DNA from: Pezizomycotina sp. ARF18
Lineage: Eukaryota; Ascomycota
Assembly: GCA_002224055.1 (NCBI GenBank)
Contig: AZLU01000020.1
Coordinates: forward strand, 248,001 to 312,000
Direction of reading: 5' to 3'
DNA length: 64,000 nucleotides
Positions 34,900 through 47,127 of this stretch are shown here, piece by piece (position 1 is the stretch's first letter; each line of letters opens with the position of its first letter). The position numbers were made by a program, and so were the translations under genes. Under the pieces are notes generated by a model that worked only from the letters and a program-made list of their open reading frames with translations, made no database searches and was not told the origin of the DNA.

Positions 34900-36300
34900 A
34901 TGGAACAGCAAACCTCAGTGAACGACTCGGAAGCCGCGGTTGCCGGCAGCGGCGGCGAAAACACCAACGAGGTCCACAAGCAAGCTAGAAAGAAGAAGCC
35001 CAGCTCGAGTCCAACTACCACACCACCACCATCAAAACGAATACAGGCCCCGCGAAAAGCCACCTCATCAACTGCACCCCCTCTTCCAATCTCCTGGTCC
35101 CCTCCCCCCTTCGCCGTTTGCCAGGCAGATGTACATCGTCATCGACTGGCCTGACCCGTGGCGAACAAGATGCGGGAAGCGTTTAGACGGGCGACGGGGT
35201 ACGATGTGGACGGCCCGCAGAAGAGGTTAGTGTAATCCGCACGGGGATGGACGGGGAGGCCGCTCGCGCCAGATGCTCCGGAGTTTAAGTTTGGTGTTTG
35301 CAAGTTGAAAGAGGATGATGGGGAGGCGGAAGGTGCCGAGGATGCCCCCCCCCGGACTCGTGCGAGGACATTTGCGCCGATGACCGCAAAGAGCTGACCT
35401 CCATCATCACCACCATTAAGAAGGAGAAAATCGGCTTCGTCAAGGGGTTCATCTGGATACACACAGGTTGCCGAGGGGGGGAACAGAGAAGAAGAAGAAG
35501 AGAGGGGAGGACGAAAAGGAAAACTCACATTACGCGCGATGGTTCAAGCACGATAAGGCGCAGGAGAGCGGGTAAAATATCGAGTTGTGGAAAAATGAAG
35601 CACGGTTAAAAAGAATTTGGAATAGAGAGATATGTTTAGCATTTGATTATTCAACTATATTGGGGAATAAGAGAAAGAAACAAACCGAATAGCGATACAC
35701 TACAGGTGAAGTAAGCCCAGGCGAACCGCCTGTTCTACAAGATGTCCTGGAGCTTCAGGTTGCCTTCATATTGAATTTTCTTACATACTGCGCTTCCCGT
35801 CACACAATGGCTTTCGAGATCGAAAGCCTCAGCGTTAGGTGAATAGCAAAAAGTTCAATTAAGCCAGCCGCTCCCCCCCCCCCCCCCCACAAATACAGTA
35901 CCACCGAATATGAGATCTAGGAAATTCATCGAGCTCCTAGTCCCGGCGCGGCACACAACCCATCAGCACCTGCTGCGCAACTGTCTAGTACTTATAAAAT
36001 ATCCATCACGATCATCTATGTCGATGTCAACCCCTCGGCGTCAAGGCGCAAAGAACTGGAAGAGGACGTAAAAAAGCTTAATTTACGGACCGAAATCGTC
36101 ATTGTTGTCCTGTTTCGCCTCGCCCCCCCGGGGGGGTTTGTTTAGGTTAGTTCTCCACAATGCGGGTGTATTTAAACGGTGGGCAGGTGGAAGAAGGTGC
36201 ATCCAGGATGTGGGTGTCGTTGGCGCCCGGGGGGGATGAAAGGTAGTGCTGAGGAAGATATGGACAGGACGGTGATCAGAGAGAGGAGATTGTGTTAAGT
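34900..36300 (+). CDS. Unrecognised multi-exon protein
   Basis: I do not recognise it. The start at 34900 gives MEQQTSVNDSEAAVAGSGGE, a low-complexity lead. Segments with coding character follow in changing frames: ARQMYIVIDWPDP, VANKMREAFRRATGYDVDGP, APEFKFGVCKLKEDDGEAEG, ELTSIITTIKKEKIGFVKGF, SHYARWFKHDKAQESG, ANRLFYKMSWSFR and ISITIIYVDVNPSASRRKEL followed by EEDVKKLNLRTEIVIVVLFR. Introns are likely near 35225-35260 and 35575-35705. Frame breaks fall in C-rich stretches (35347, 35873-35889, 36124). The 3' end is uncertain. The alternation of helix and hydrophobic strand (YIVID, ITIIYVDV, EIVIVVLF) suggests a folded alpha/beta domain. Confidence 0.42.
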
Positions 36301-37396
36301 TGGTCTTTTCCTTTTGAGGATAACTTGCTCGGTTGTTTCGTTGGGATATACGCCCAGGCGTAGCGGTTATGTTGTCTTGCATCATTTTTATATACCTATT
36401 CTGGTTGCATCGGGAATACCTATGCCTTTCACTTGGCGAAGTCTTGCGTTTATAATGGATCGAAAAGAAAGGAGGGTTCGTATTCCTGATTTATTGTGTA
36501 GACGTAGTTCTTCCTTGAACTTCGTTGTTATCCAAGGGGGTTCTTGAGCAATTTTGTAACATCACGTAGTGATCGTGGAATCGAGAGACGCTCGAGTTTA
36601 TATATAGCCAGTCCGTAAAAGCCACGGCCTATATGGCTTATATATATATATTTCAAAGATATGGCTTCTTCAAATCACCCTGATGCTCAGTCCTGTGAGT
36701 GAATGGGAGGTTAAGAGGGTTGGGCAGATTCCGGAGGCCTGGGTAAGAAAAAGAAAGTTGCTGAAGGACGATGCTGATTGCTGAACAAAAGCGTGATGTT
36801 TGCTAGCATCAACATGCGTTGAATATTACTTAATACATTAGTTTTCGTGGGAAGGACTATACCTAACTCAAGGTACGAATCGGTGATGTTTCCCTACAAT
36901 CGATTTATTTATAAATTAAATAAATAAATATAATATAATATACATACTTAAGTATATATATATATATATATATATTATTGATTAATCGTATTCTTCTATG
37001 AAGGCTAGATAAGGTATCCGCGCCTTAAGATACTGGATTTTCTCGTCTTAGCAAGGAGCGGGAAATGTTTACTAGTTTTTAATAAACGTCGTTATATTAA
37101 CGGATTAAATTACATAAATATATGTTACGACCTACTCTGTAGAGTATACTATTTTCAATATTCTCTCTCTTATTTTTAAATAATTCTTATAAAAAAAGGC
37201 CTTGCTATTTTTACTGAATAATGATAATAATAATAATAATAATGATAATAATAATACTTGAGTAATAATAAAAAATAAAATATTTTCTTTTTATTTATCT
37301 TTAAATAATAAATTATAATTTCTCAAAGGGGATCACTTTCGAAAAGAAGGGTTGTGGGAAAAAAAAAAAAAAAAAAAAAAAAAAAACTTCACAACG
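36301..37396. other. AT-rich spacer
   Basis: The block 36890-37330 is the most AT-rich part of the window, with a (TA)n run near 36951-36975 and ATA/AAT triplets near 37220-37270. It could be a matrix-attachment or replication-start type region, but nothing in the sequence proves this. Confidence 0.5.
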
Positions 37397-37903
37397 CTAC
37401 GTGCACCCTTCGCTTCCCGCGGAAGCTAGGAAATCGCGCGGCGTTTTTGAACACTTCAAACTAGCAGGTGTATATATATATAATTTCCAATTCTCATATA
37501 TTTGAAGCGATGTCATAGCATAGCATGGTATATCCTGTTCTTCTAGCTCCTTGAGGCTCGAGGAACTCATGTGAGCTCTGAAAAAAGGTCCAAGCTCCAA
37601 AAGCACCCAATCAGATAGCTTACCAGCGATTTTTAAAGCAACACCACCAACATAAGTAGAGAAGGTTATCTCAGCCTCTATCGTGTGAGGCTGAAAGGTG
37701 AACATCTTAAAAAAAAAAAATTCCACCCCATGAGCGATCAAGGAGGACTTTCGAAACAGTTACAACTTTCTCTTTTCTCTCTGTAATGCGACGCGCGAAC
37801 GGAGAAATTGGCCAAAGCTTTTGGGTAACATTTCTCAGCTGAGAATTCGAGACAATAGTATTATTGTTCGCACTCGTTCGCCGATTGTGATCGTATCAAA
37901 CAG

Positions 37904-37936
<33 letters not shown>

Positions 37937-38467
37937 TAATAACATTCCATGATCGTGTTCTTGATGTATCTCGCTATTAGTCATAATAGACCGACCTTGT
38001 CTTTTGCCACCATGGATTATTCCGTGAAAGCCGCTTGAGTACATTCTGAGCTAATAATCCTACAGATATTTACAGTAATAAGAGAAAAATCGGAAATTTG
38101 AGAAACAGCCTTACGGGAAGTTTTTACGGACCAAGTCTTTCCGGAGATGTTGGGTTGATCCCACGCTAAAAGCTGGAGCCCGCGCGATTCTCTAACATGT
38201 GTGGAAGATTCCATGATCTGCAATGGAAAAGTGGAAAAGGGGGAAAGGTTTTTTTTTTTTCTTGGTAAAAATGTTTATCAGTCAATCAGTGCGAATTTTG
38301 TCTGGAGATAAAACATACAGAAAAACAATAATCTGCAGAAAAAAAAAAAAAAAAAAATACCGAGAAAATATTTTAGTGGTATGATCTGGAAAATCATGAA
38401 CTTGTTTCCAGATAGATTCGCTTCCCTGTTGAAAACACCTGCAGAACCCCAGGAAGGCAAATGCCAT
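37397..38467 (-). CDS. Weakly supported intron-bearing gene
   Basis: Unrecognised. Three segments look coding and are separated by intron-like sequence with long sense-strand T tracts. The first is MAFAFLGFCRCFQQGSESIW then KQVHDFPDHTTKIFS, from 38467. The second follows a good acceptor (TTTTCCATTGCAG near 38223): MESSTHVRESRGLQLLAWDQ and PNISGKTWSVKTSRK. The third starts near 37710: MFTFQPHTIEAEITFSTYVG, SDWVLLELGPFFRAH, ending at 37397. The tracts 38341-38358 and 37709-37720 are poly-A on plus and so poly-T on the sense strand, as in the window's proven introns. The pieces may not belong to one gene. Confidence 0.3.
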
Positions 38468-39671
38468 GCAGAAAAAAAATAAAAAAAATATGCATTGTTT
38501 TTCAAATATCTCCAGGTTTTTTGTTCACTGAAGTAACTAAAGAAAAATTCTCATTGTGAAAATTTTTGTTTCTTAATTGCGCCCGTTTGGGGATAAGTAC
38601 CGAAATGCTTCTTGTGGGTCCCGCTCGCGGGGGGTAGTCTGTCGATATTGAGATATTATTAACTTTTTGCTTGTTTTTCGCAATTTTATTCTCTTTATTT
38701 TCCTGACCTAGCTAGCTGTCAAGCAGATGACCGGCGATTGGTTTGATTACGAGCTAGGATATATATTATTTATCATATTTGACTCTGGTTTTGATTTGAT
38801 TCTCTTTTAAATTACTGCCGAATATCAATCAATATATATAATGTATTTATCCATAAACAATCGTATATCGTGGACGGCGATCACAGAGAGCAGTATATTA
38901 GGTATGTTGCTATGTGCACCCTGGAAGTCGAAAAGGTCTTAATGCCCGGTAAATAAACGACGATTTGCAGATTGTGTATACTACTGTATATGTAGCTATA
39001 GCCTTGGAGAAATAAAGAATATGCACGTAATAAATGATCAATATAGAGATCTTTTGATATTAGAATTAAGTAAAGTATACTACTAATATACACACATGTA
39101 TATTCCTTTTTTTCTTTTCTTCCTTTTTGAAGTCAAATATATTTCAAATAAAAACCAAAGAAAAAAGAGAGACAAAGTAAATGCATACGCCTGAAAGGAA
39201 AGAGAGGGAGAGGAAGAGAAAAAAAAAAAAAAAAAGGAGGTATCAAAGAGCCGGGAATAGTAAATACAAACGCAGAAAAACCCCAATTTAAAAGGAAATG
39301 CAACTTGATTAGAAAAAGGAAGAAAAGATAACAATTTCCGCTGCACTGCATAGAGAAGTCCGAGGAAATTCCAAGTTGAGAATACCGAAATGACCGGAGT
39401 AAAAAAGATAATCGGCGTCGCAGCCGAGGTTTTGATCTTTTGGAGGATTAAAGTAAACAGTTCGTGATTGTCGTCATAGGTGAAAATGAGGGAACGCCAA
39501 AATGCGCCGCAGGCTCGAGAAGGAAAAAAAAAAAAAAAAAAACATATACATAAAATCGAAATTTTTTTTTGGAGCGAAAACAGAACGATGGTGAAACGCT
39601 AAAGTTTTAAAGAAATCGAGAAAATTTCTGCGATGACTTTTCCGCTAAAAAAAAAATACCCCAGCCAAGTA
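38468..39671. other. Spacer, AT-rich
   Basis: No coding evidence. A runs lie near 39219-39236, 39523-39541 and 39648-39656, close to the 3' end of the next minus-strand gene. Confidence 0.5.
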
Positions 39672-40904
39672 TTATCTGCCTTGGCTGAGTAACCTGTCGT
39701 CTTCCGTTGGATCGACGATACGAGGAGGACGTTGAACGTAGCTCTGCTCAAAGCCTTCATCGGTAGCCCTTCTTCTATTCAAGGACCCGTGGCGTCGCTT
39801 CTGGCTTGTTGTTGCAAGTCGGTAGCGATCTTCTTGGTTCAACGAAAAGGGCGGCGGAGGCGAGGGTATGACAGGCGGCCCGCCAACCTCGCTGTCGCTC
39901 CCTTCAAGTCCCCATTCGTCTTCCGATCCTTCTTCCTGGTTCTTGAGTTCGAGCTTCCGGCCCAGCGCAATGCGTTCACGCATCGCACGCAGACCGAGCA
40001 TACGGACGTCGTTCTCCATCTCGGCGTCTTCCTCTGCGCTATTACCCGTGCGACCTTGTTGTCGCCTTGAATCATCTGGCTGAGGCTTGTCCTCGCAAAT
40101 TCCTCCGTGCGACGCAGATCTCCGTACCTACTAAGCCACTGTGTCCTCATCACTTCCTTCGAGCGCATAATCTGCGTCCGGCGAGTCTCAGCCTGCATGG
40201 CAATACTCATACCCTTGGAGGTGATATCTTTAAGCTGTTGGAGGTGAGAGGTGTCCAGAGGTGGCGGTGTGGGACCGGAGTGCTGCCAGGCGTAAGTGAG
40301 AACGTGTTCGTGAAAATTAGCCAAAGTCTGGAGCTGCGAGATGAGGCGGTAGTCTTCTTCTGTGAGAAGAGAGCCCGGTGATCCGGGAGTCGGCGGAGGG
40401 GAAGAAGCTGGAGGAGGGAGGACGCGGAGTTTGCGTCAAATTCCGAAAGCGTCTTGAACTGCTGCAATAAAGTCATAGCAGAATCTATGGCCAACCGTAT
40501 GTCAGCTATGATTGGTCCCAAATCCACCGGCTGCGGTCGGGATGTCGACGCAGCTAATCTATTGTGCTCCTCCTCATCCGATATCTCGTCATCAGCGGCA
40601 ATATCAGCAGAGTAAGCGCTGTGGTACGATGCGTAAGAGGTGTTCTGGCGTGTCTTGATGACATGGACGATATCGTAGCAGTCCTGAGTGAATGCCAATC
40701 TCTGGTTCGGCAGTTCTCCCAGATCCGACTGTGCCCATCGTAGCCGGCCGGTCCAGCATCTGGTAGTTCTCCTCGTCGTAAAGCCCGTCGGCTCCTTTAT
40801 TTTAGGGTGCCGTAATCCATAAAACCAATCTTTGACGGATTTTCTCTCCTTAGCGTATAGGGTTTCCAGCCCGGTGGAGGACCACTAATGTTGTTCGCCA
40901 GCAT
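39672..40904 (-). CDS. Conserved-looking helical protein, function unknown
   Basis: The start at 40904 gives MLANNISGPPPGWKPYTLRR and ENPSKIGFMDYGTLK. Next come ELPNQRLAFTQDCYDIVHVI, KTRQNTSYASYHSAYSADIA, an acidic linker, PIIADIRLAIDSAMTLLQQF, NFHEHVLTYAWQHSGPTPPP, LQQLKDITSKGMSIAMQAET and TEEFARTSLSQMIQGDNKVA. A basic, disordered end follows (MENDVRMLGLRAMRERIALG), with a stop at 39672. The pattern of helices separated by short loops resembles an uncharacterised ascomycete protein I have seen, but I cannot name it. Another possible start at 40985 would add a hydrophobic N-terminus (VDIRYLPFLIIAPILVLALI), making it membrane-anchored; the two are one frame apart. The upstream DNA is CT-rich on the sense strand. 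Slips lie near 40800, 40690, 40370 and 40050. Confidence 0.6.
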
Positions 40905-41489
40905 GTGACGTATATTGCACCCCTATGAGAGCCAGAACTAAAATGGGAGCAATTATAAGGAACGGTAAATACCGTATGTCCACCATTTTTCCTTTGTAGC
41001 TCGAAGGCACGGTGGAGAGGTGGGGGAGAGGAAGGAGAAGGAAGGGGGGGAGATGGAGAGAAAGGTAGAAAGGCGAGGGCCCGTTAGATGGTGGAGCTCT
41101 AGGAAGCAAGAAAAGGTGTTTCCTAGCTTTCCCCCAAGGAAAGATATTGGCGACGGTGATAAAACCCGAAAAGAATCAAGGTCGAGTTTTAGAGCGGAAT
41201 TAACTGCTGGACACTGAAAAGTAGGGAAAAAAGATGACGAAGAGTTAATAAAGTTCAGTTTCAAAACGACTAGCCAAACCTCCGAAGGGTGAAAAAAAAA
41301 AAAAAAAAAGAACGCGCTCTTTGGTGACTGTAGGCTTTGAGCAATTAAGACGGAGAGAAGGTATATACCAAGGAGGGTTGAAAGAGATGAGATGGAGATG
41401 TATTTGATCGTAACGAAATCCGTGCAATCCAAAGCAGCGTAAGCAATGGTATGATCAACTCCGAAGCGGGAGGGCGAACCAGAAGTCGC

Positions 41490-41520
<31 letters not shown>

Positions 41521-44500
41521 GTTATTTGGCTCTCGTTATTTGAACGAGTGTGAGTGTCTGAAGGAGGTAAGATTATATGGTACGGTCGTATATACGGACT
41601 AGAATGTCTTGTGTGCCTGTCTGTGTCTGCGTGTCTACTACTATTCCTCTTTTTTTGCAAGGTGGGATGGCAGGCCTTGAAGTAAATAAACGAGCAGTAT
41701 AGTATTATCTTGTTGCAGTAATAATATAATAGCAATTATTACTGTCACCTCCGGTAGCAGCAGCAGTAAGACGTATCATTAGGTAACTGGCAGTCGGCAG
41801 CAAGGGCGGCGGGCAGATCGTGATAGGAACGGTAGACCAGGGCTTCGGATTCTTGAAATACTTTCGTAATAGACAACGAATTGGATATTAGTGAAGACTT
41901 TAAATGAAATAGTAATCAACAAGTAGAAGAAAATGTCAAAAGAAAAGGATTGAATAAGAACGGAGGAGAGTATATAAGAGATGGAATAAAATAAAGTAAA
42001 TAAAAACAATAATAAGTATTATACACACCGCTTTTTCTTTTTCCTTTCCTTTTCTTTTCTTTTCTTTTCCCTTCTTTTTAACTCGGCTCTCTTTTTTTTC
42101 TTTTTTTTTTTTAAGGAGTGTCTGAGAGTGGGGGAGGGGAAAAGGGAACTTTGAGTCCGAAGGCAAGGGAGGGAAAAATAAAGAGGGTAAAGAGTGCTAA
42201 GTACGGAAAAAAAGAAAAGAAAAAAGGAAAATCAGAAGGAAAAAGAAAAAAAAGGAAAGAAAAGAAAAAGATACTGAGAAGAAGGAAAACAAAAGAGTAA
42301 GCAAAAGGAGATTAGATGTGATAGATTATAAGGTAAGAGCAATACTCCGCGAGAGAGAGAGAAAGTATCAATCTTAGATAGAGTATCTTTACCGAATGAA
42401 GATTTTTATATTTTGCATTCAAAGCCCGGGAAAGGAAAATTAGTAAATGATAAATTTTAACGAGGGAAAAGGTGATAGTCTGATCTCAATCTCGAAAGTA
42501 GGGGTCCACGAGATGAAATTAATAAGACGAAGATGCGGTGACACAGGTATCAATTGAAGATAGCCAGAATAAAGAAAGGAGAAGACTTGGGAACTTCAGG
42601 AACGAGGTTAAGGCAATGGGATCAATAGTACTTCGAAGCCAAAAAGCAGATGCTTTTGTATCGTAAAACACGAGCCAAGAAAAGCTGACCTCGTGCCAAA
42701 AAGATATAAAAACTTGAGGTGAATGATGAGGGATGAAATATCAGAGTATAACGTGCAGTAGGTACTCGCCTAAGTATTGGACTATCTTATGCGCCTTGAC
42801 TGCGACGTCTCAATAGCGATCTTAAAACGACGTGAGGGTCTTCGAGGCAATCTTTCAACGTCCTTCCCATTCTGCGGGATGCATGTATGCGAGAGTATTC
42901 TTTTTTTTTTTTTTTTTTTTTTCCTCTAAGGCCGTTCCAGCTAACTAGTTTTTCTTAGTGTGAGCGAGGAACAAAGGGCTTAAAACTATCGACCAAGGGT
43001 TCTTGGTTTTCGTCTTTGGTTTCCTTCCGACTAAGCTGTCGGTTATCGCGCTTTATGTCGCGAAACGAAAGGAAAGAGAATCCGTGAACAACGCAAGCCT
43101 TTGAGACAAGTTCTTGTGGAAAAGGTTACCTTTGTTAGCAGTAGCAAATGAACGCTAAGAGCAAATGAAGAAAAACAATCTCCCAAGGAAAAGGAAACGA
43201 GAAGGGTTCTCGGGGGCGTGAAATATGTATTGATCACCTTTATCCTCGCCTCATTATCCGAGCTCCCTCCTTTTTTTTTTTCTGCTTCCTTCCATTTCTT
43301 CCTTCCCTTTGTGTGTAGGTGGGTCGATATTACTTGTCCAACTCTTGTATTGCCTTCCATGTTTTTTCGTCCAATTGAAAGTATTTCTCCCCAAATGGCG
43401 TAGGGCTGAAAAAATTAAACCATCAGAGACTTGTCGATGCAGCAGAGGTCGGAACTTTCCTACGGCTCAAGGTGGCTATAGTTTTCAACCATCATTGTGG
43501 CGTATTGACGAAGTTTAGATTCATCTTATTCTGGCCGATAAATGTCTTGCTCGGATATTCACTTCCCGAAAGTAACTCGGCAGAGTCTCTTCAGATTGTT
43601 TCCATTCTTTTTCTTCATCCACGAGTGCCGGGATCATTTTTGCCGGATAGAAGCTAGGCTCAAAGTTATTAGAATATACTTGCCTTTTCAATTCAAGTAC
43701 CGTGATACGGAACAGACACTTGAAGATTGATAAAAAAAAATAAAAATAAAAATAAATCAGTCACTTTGCTTGTATTCGTCTTATCAATTGTCACTTTATT
43801 TTCCTTATCAGAGTTTTTTTTTTTTTTTTTTTTTCGCGTTCATCGAGGGTCTCAGTTGCCAAATTACTTCTTACGTTCTTCTTCTTGCATGCGAAGATTG
43901 TGACCATTGAAAGTCCCCACAATAATATCGAAATCCTTGGTTCAAATCCACGAGTTCTTGGTGGGCCGTCCGACGCGATTCTTCTTTCTGATAAAAGGCC
44001 GTCAGTACATCGTTCGATATGCGGAGATTTACTTATGCACTAAGTTGTCAATTAGAGAGGGGAGAAAAGAATTTAGACGAACTCACTCAAGGCAGACAAC
44101 CTTTAAATCGCTATGAGATTGGCCGGAGATGCCGACGCTATATAAACGGGTCCGGGCATGCATGTCTTCAGCTGTAGGGACAGATAAAAAGAACTTCACC
44201 CTCAAAATTAGGCCATCGAGGTTATCCAACCTTTCAATGTAACCGAAGTCTCCTATCGTCCACTGGGTCACCAATCAAAGAACCAAGAGGGCGGCGGGAA
44301 ACTATAAACGGCACCCCGCGAATCCACGTAATCAACCGGTAGTCTGACGAAACACAACACGTTAGCCCAAAAAAAAAAAAAAAAAAAAAAAAAACTTCAC
44401 AGTTGTATTCCAACAAGCATGATGGGATGGTTTTCCCTTGTAGAGGTGGTAGGTCTCAGATCGAAGGTAAATCCAGGTACGGGGGAATGACGGGCAGCAC

Positions 44501-46641
44501 AGCCTCCCCCGTTCTCTACTCGAAGCAGTGAATTGAAACCTTATCCTGATACCCGCTAGCAGTTGCCCTTAAAATGGGGAACGAGTAGGAAAAATATCTG
44601 CCGGTGACTTCTTCATATTACCGGAAATGACGATCGATATAACAAAAGCCCGTCTTTTTTTTTTTTTTTTTTTTGGGGGGGAGGGGGGAATCCGATGTAT
44701 TATAGTTTGCAGACGGGGTCTGAGGCTTAAAGAAGACAAGTACGCAAGTAGGTGGGCCTACTTGTACGGTTGTACCTGCTCCTAGAACCGATGCCACCAG
44801 CATAAGCGACTTCCGCGACAGAAGATGGAAACGAAAACGAAGTTGAAGCTAATCCGATTGATAATGAGATGCTGCAAAGCGCAGGGGTTTGGCCTGCATG
44901 CTGTATGGTGCCTGATTTCTGTCTTTCTTCCTTTTTCTTCTTCAAAAACCGCTACAGTTAGAAGATCTCGAGAGGGATCACGAACTTGTCAAGATATAAC
45001 CTAGTGCTAGGTGCAAGGAGGACAAAGCATTTGTTCCTTCCCCTTGGATTGTGCCATTGAATGCACGAGTTTTTCTTTTTTCTTTTTTTTCTTTTTTATT
45101 TATTTATTTATTTATTTATTTTTTCTGTGTCATCCTACCGTGGAGGAGATGGAGGAATTTCTTCGTCTTCCATGAAAGGTTCTTCATGTACTCCGTGATA
45201 CTGCTTGTACTGATCTCTCTGTGGATCGACATAAGCTTATTATTAGTGCGACCGACGCACTTAGGGAACGTGAAATGTTTCGCAGTTTCGAGAACCCCAG
45301 CCGTTGTACTTTCAGCAGACCAGACCATCTCCCCACCAAGGGGGGGTAGAACTGTAAGAATCGAAAGATCCGCACCCCACTTCTTCTTGTATGCATGCTG
45401 CGAGGGTGTGTGTAGTTAGTGCACTGCAGCTCTAATTTTTCAAGACTGCAGCAGCTTGCAAAAAAAAAAGTCGCGTATTCTCGGTTTGTCGAATACCATG
45501 TCGGCGGTTTGTCTAATAAGGGAAGAAAATAGTTACTTAAGTAGCCAAGTTATATCTAGACGCTAATTTTCTATGTCTCGGACGAACCAGTGACCTTCTG
45601 ACATATATCCGAATACCAAACTCGACCTAATTTTTCTTTCTATTCGTAAGGTAAAGGCAGGTTTTAGAGAACACGGGGGGTTGCGAAGGCTTGATATAAG
45701 ATGAAAGGATATCCAATGGTCTCCAAAACGTCTCACCCGTTATAGAAGACGAAATCCGGGGCAGGAGTCTAAAGAAAACATGGCAACAACGCAAAGAGTC
45801 CATAAACAGCAATACACGGGCAACAGTGACAGGTGACGAATAAATAGAACGGGATGAGACAAAAACAGAGAATAAAATGACAAAAATTTGCGGAAATTTT
45901 TCGGGAAGAGGCTATGTTGGTGGGCCGCCCGGTCTGACGCACATCACAACGCTCGCGTCTTCAAGCGGAGCGGAGCCATGGCGACGTCGCGAAATTAGAG
46001 GGAATATTGTCTTGAAGCGAAATGGTCGTGAGCTAGATGAGTATTCTAATGAGCTCAGGAACTACAAGATCTCTAGTGTAGGAGTCTCTAACGGTTTTGG
46101 AAACGAATTCAAAGGAAATTAATTATACCAATTATGAGGGTAATTGCAATGGGTTCGAACCTGTAGCCCTTGTCACCGAGTCTAGACCTAGGCTATCCTG
46201 CTTCTCTTATCGGGATCCACGTATTAGTAGTGATCAGGCGCTCCATAGTGGATAAAACTGAGAGTAGAAAAGACATACGTTTTTGAAGTCCTTGTAGAAG
46301 TAATAATAGTGACATTATTGTATTGAAATAGTACAGGTTCAGAGATAGTTTCGTTAATAATACGAACTTGAACTTCTAGCAGTAGGTGGCGGGTGAAGTT
46401 GAAGAAGGGTGAGGACGAGGACGGAGGAAAAGAACAAGGTGCAAAAAATCATTGAAAAAGGAAATAGCTGGAGCGAACAGCACGCCCCCATTTATCCCTA
46501 ATTATTTTCGGCACATTTGACCTTCAGCCATTAATATTTTTTTTTTTTTATACAAAACCAACAAATCTCAAAAACCACAAAACCTGTGATATCATTAAAC
46601 AACGGGCTCCATCGCAGAGGGTCTCACACTGTCTGCCGGCC
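40905..46641. other. Long gene-poor block
   Basis: The first 1.4 kb is CT-rich on the minus strand (for example 41010-41085 and 42030-42300) and fits the leader and promoter of the gene ending at 39672. The rest is AT-rich with T runs (41489-41520, 42901-42922, 43807-43834), an A run (44370-44393), a G-rich stretch (44675-44690) and an ATTT repeat (45098-45122). Minus frames at 44083-44274 and 45116-45328 have some protein-like content but no family or gene structure, so I do not call them. Confidence 0.5.
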
Positions 46642-47127
46642 ATGTCTCGCCTCAATGGCATAGTAAGTATACGAATGCCCTACCCCGATCCCCTTTTCAT
46701 CCGTTGAATCGACTCGAGAGAGAATCCCACGCCGCCCGTCGGAACTTTCCCTCCCCTTTCCTACCCTTTCGTCCAGCGTTTCATCCCTCTGTTGAACCAA
46801 TCCAGTGCGTCACAACTGCTAACAACAACGCATCCCTCCCTTTCTACTCTACCTACAGTTAGCAGGCTTCATCCTGACCTCGTTCCCGATCCTCTACGCC
46901 TCCCACGTCTCCCGCCAGAACATCCTCCTCTGCCGCGACACGCTGCGGGACTCGACCGACACCTTCGAAGCCCTGCTCAAACCCCGACAGGAGCCCCGGC
47001 CGCGGCAGCTGTGGCGGGAGACGAGGCCGAGCTTCGCGGAAACGTGCAAGGATACGTGGAATAGGGAGGTCGAAGGGTGGTCAGGTGGGTGCAGGAGGCA
47101 AAGTGGCGGTCACCTCAGAAAGAATAA
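46642..47127 (+). CDS. MICOS complex subunit Mic12
   Basis: Mic12 (Aim5/Fmp51) is a small inner-membrane subunit of the MICOS complex that shapes mitochondrial crista junctions. Exon 1 is only seven codons (MSRLNGI, 46642-46662). A 196-nt intron follows, then exon 2 from 46859: LAGFILTSFPILYASHVSRQ (the single membrane span and its flank), NILLCRDTLRDSTDTFEALL, and the conserved end SFAETCKDTWNREVEG, VRWVQEAKWRSPQKE, with a stop at 47127. The family hallmark is the K-D-x-W-N-x-E-V-E...VRWVQ ending, which is intact apart from one base slip near 47080 that otherwise truncates the frame. Length is about 105 residues, usual for fungal Mic12. No cleavable presequence is obvious. Confidence 0.75.

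Noticed and set aside
40953-41735. 260-codon minus-strand frame
   Set aside because: Mostly coded by homopolymers and the CT-rich leader of the gene ending at 39672; no domain or codon pattern.
44083-45400. Short minus-strand frames (44083-44274, 45116-45328)
   Set aside because: They have some protein-like content but no recognisable motif, no splice partners and no supporting neighbour frames.
46150-46200. Possible tRNA around gggttcgaacc
   Set aside because: The ggttcgaacc core is a simple palindrome; the flanking arms do not pair into a T-stem on either strand and no cloverleaf can be drawn.
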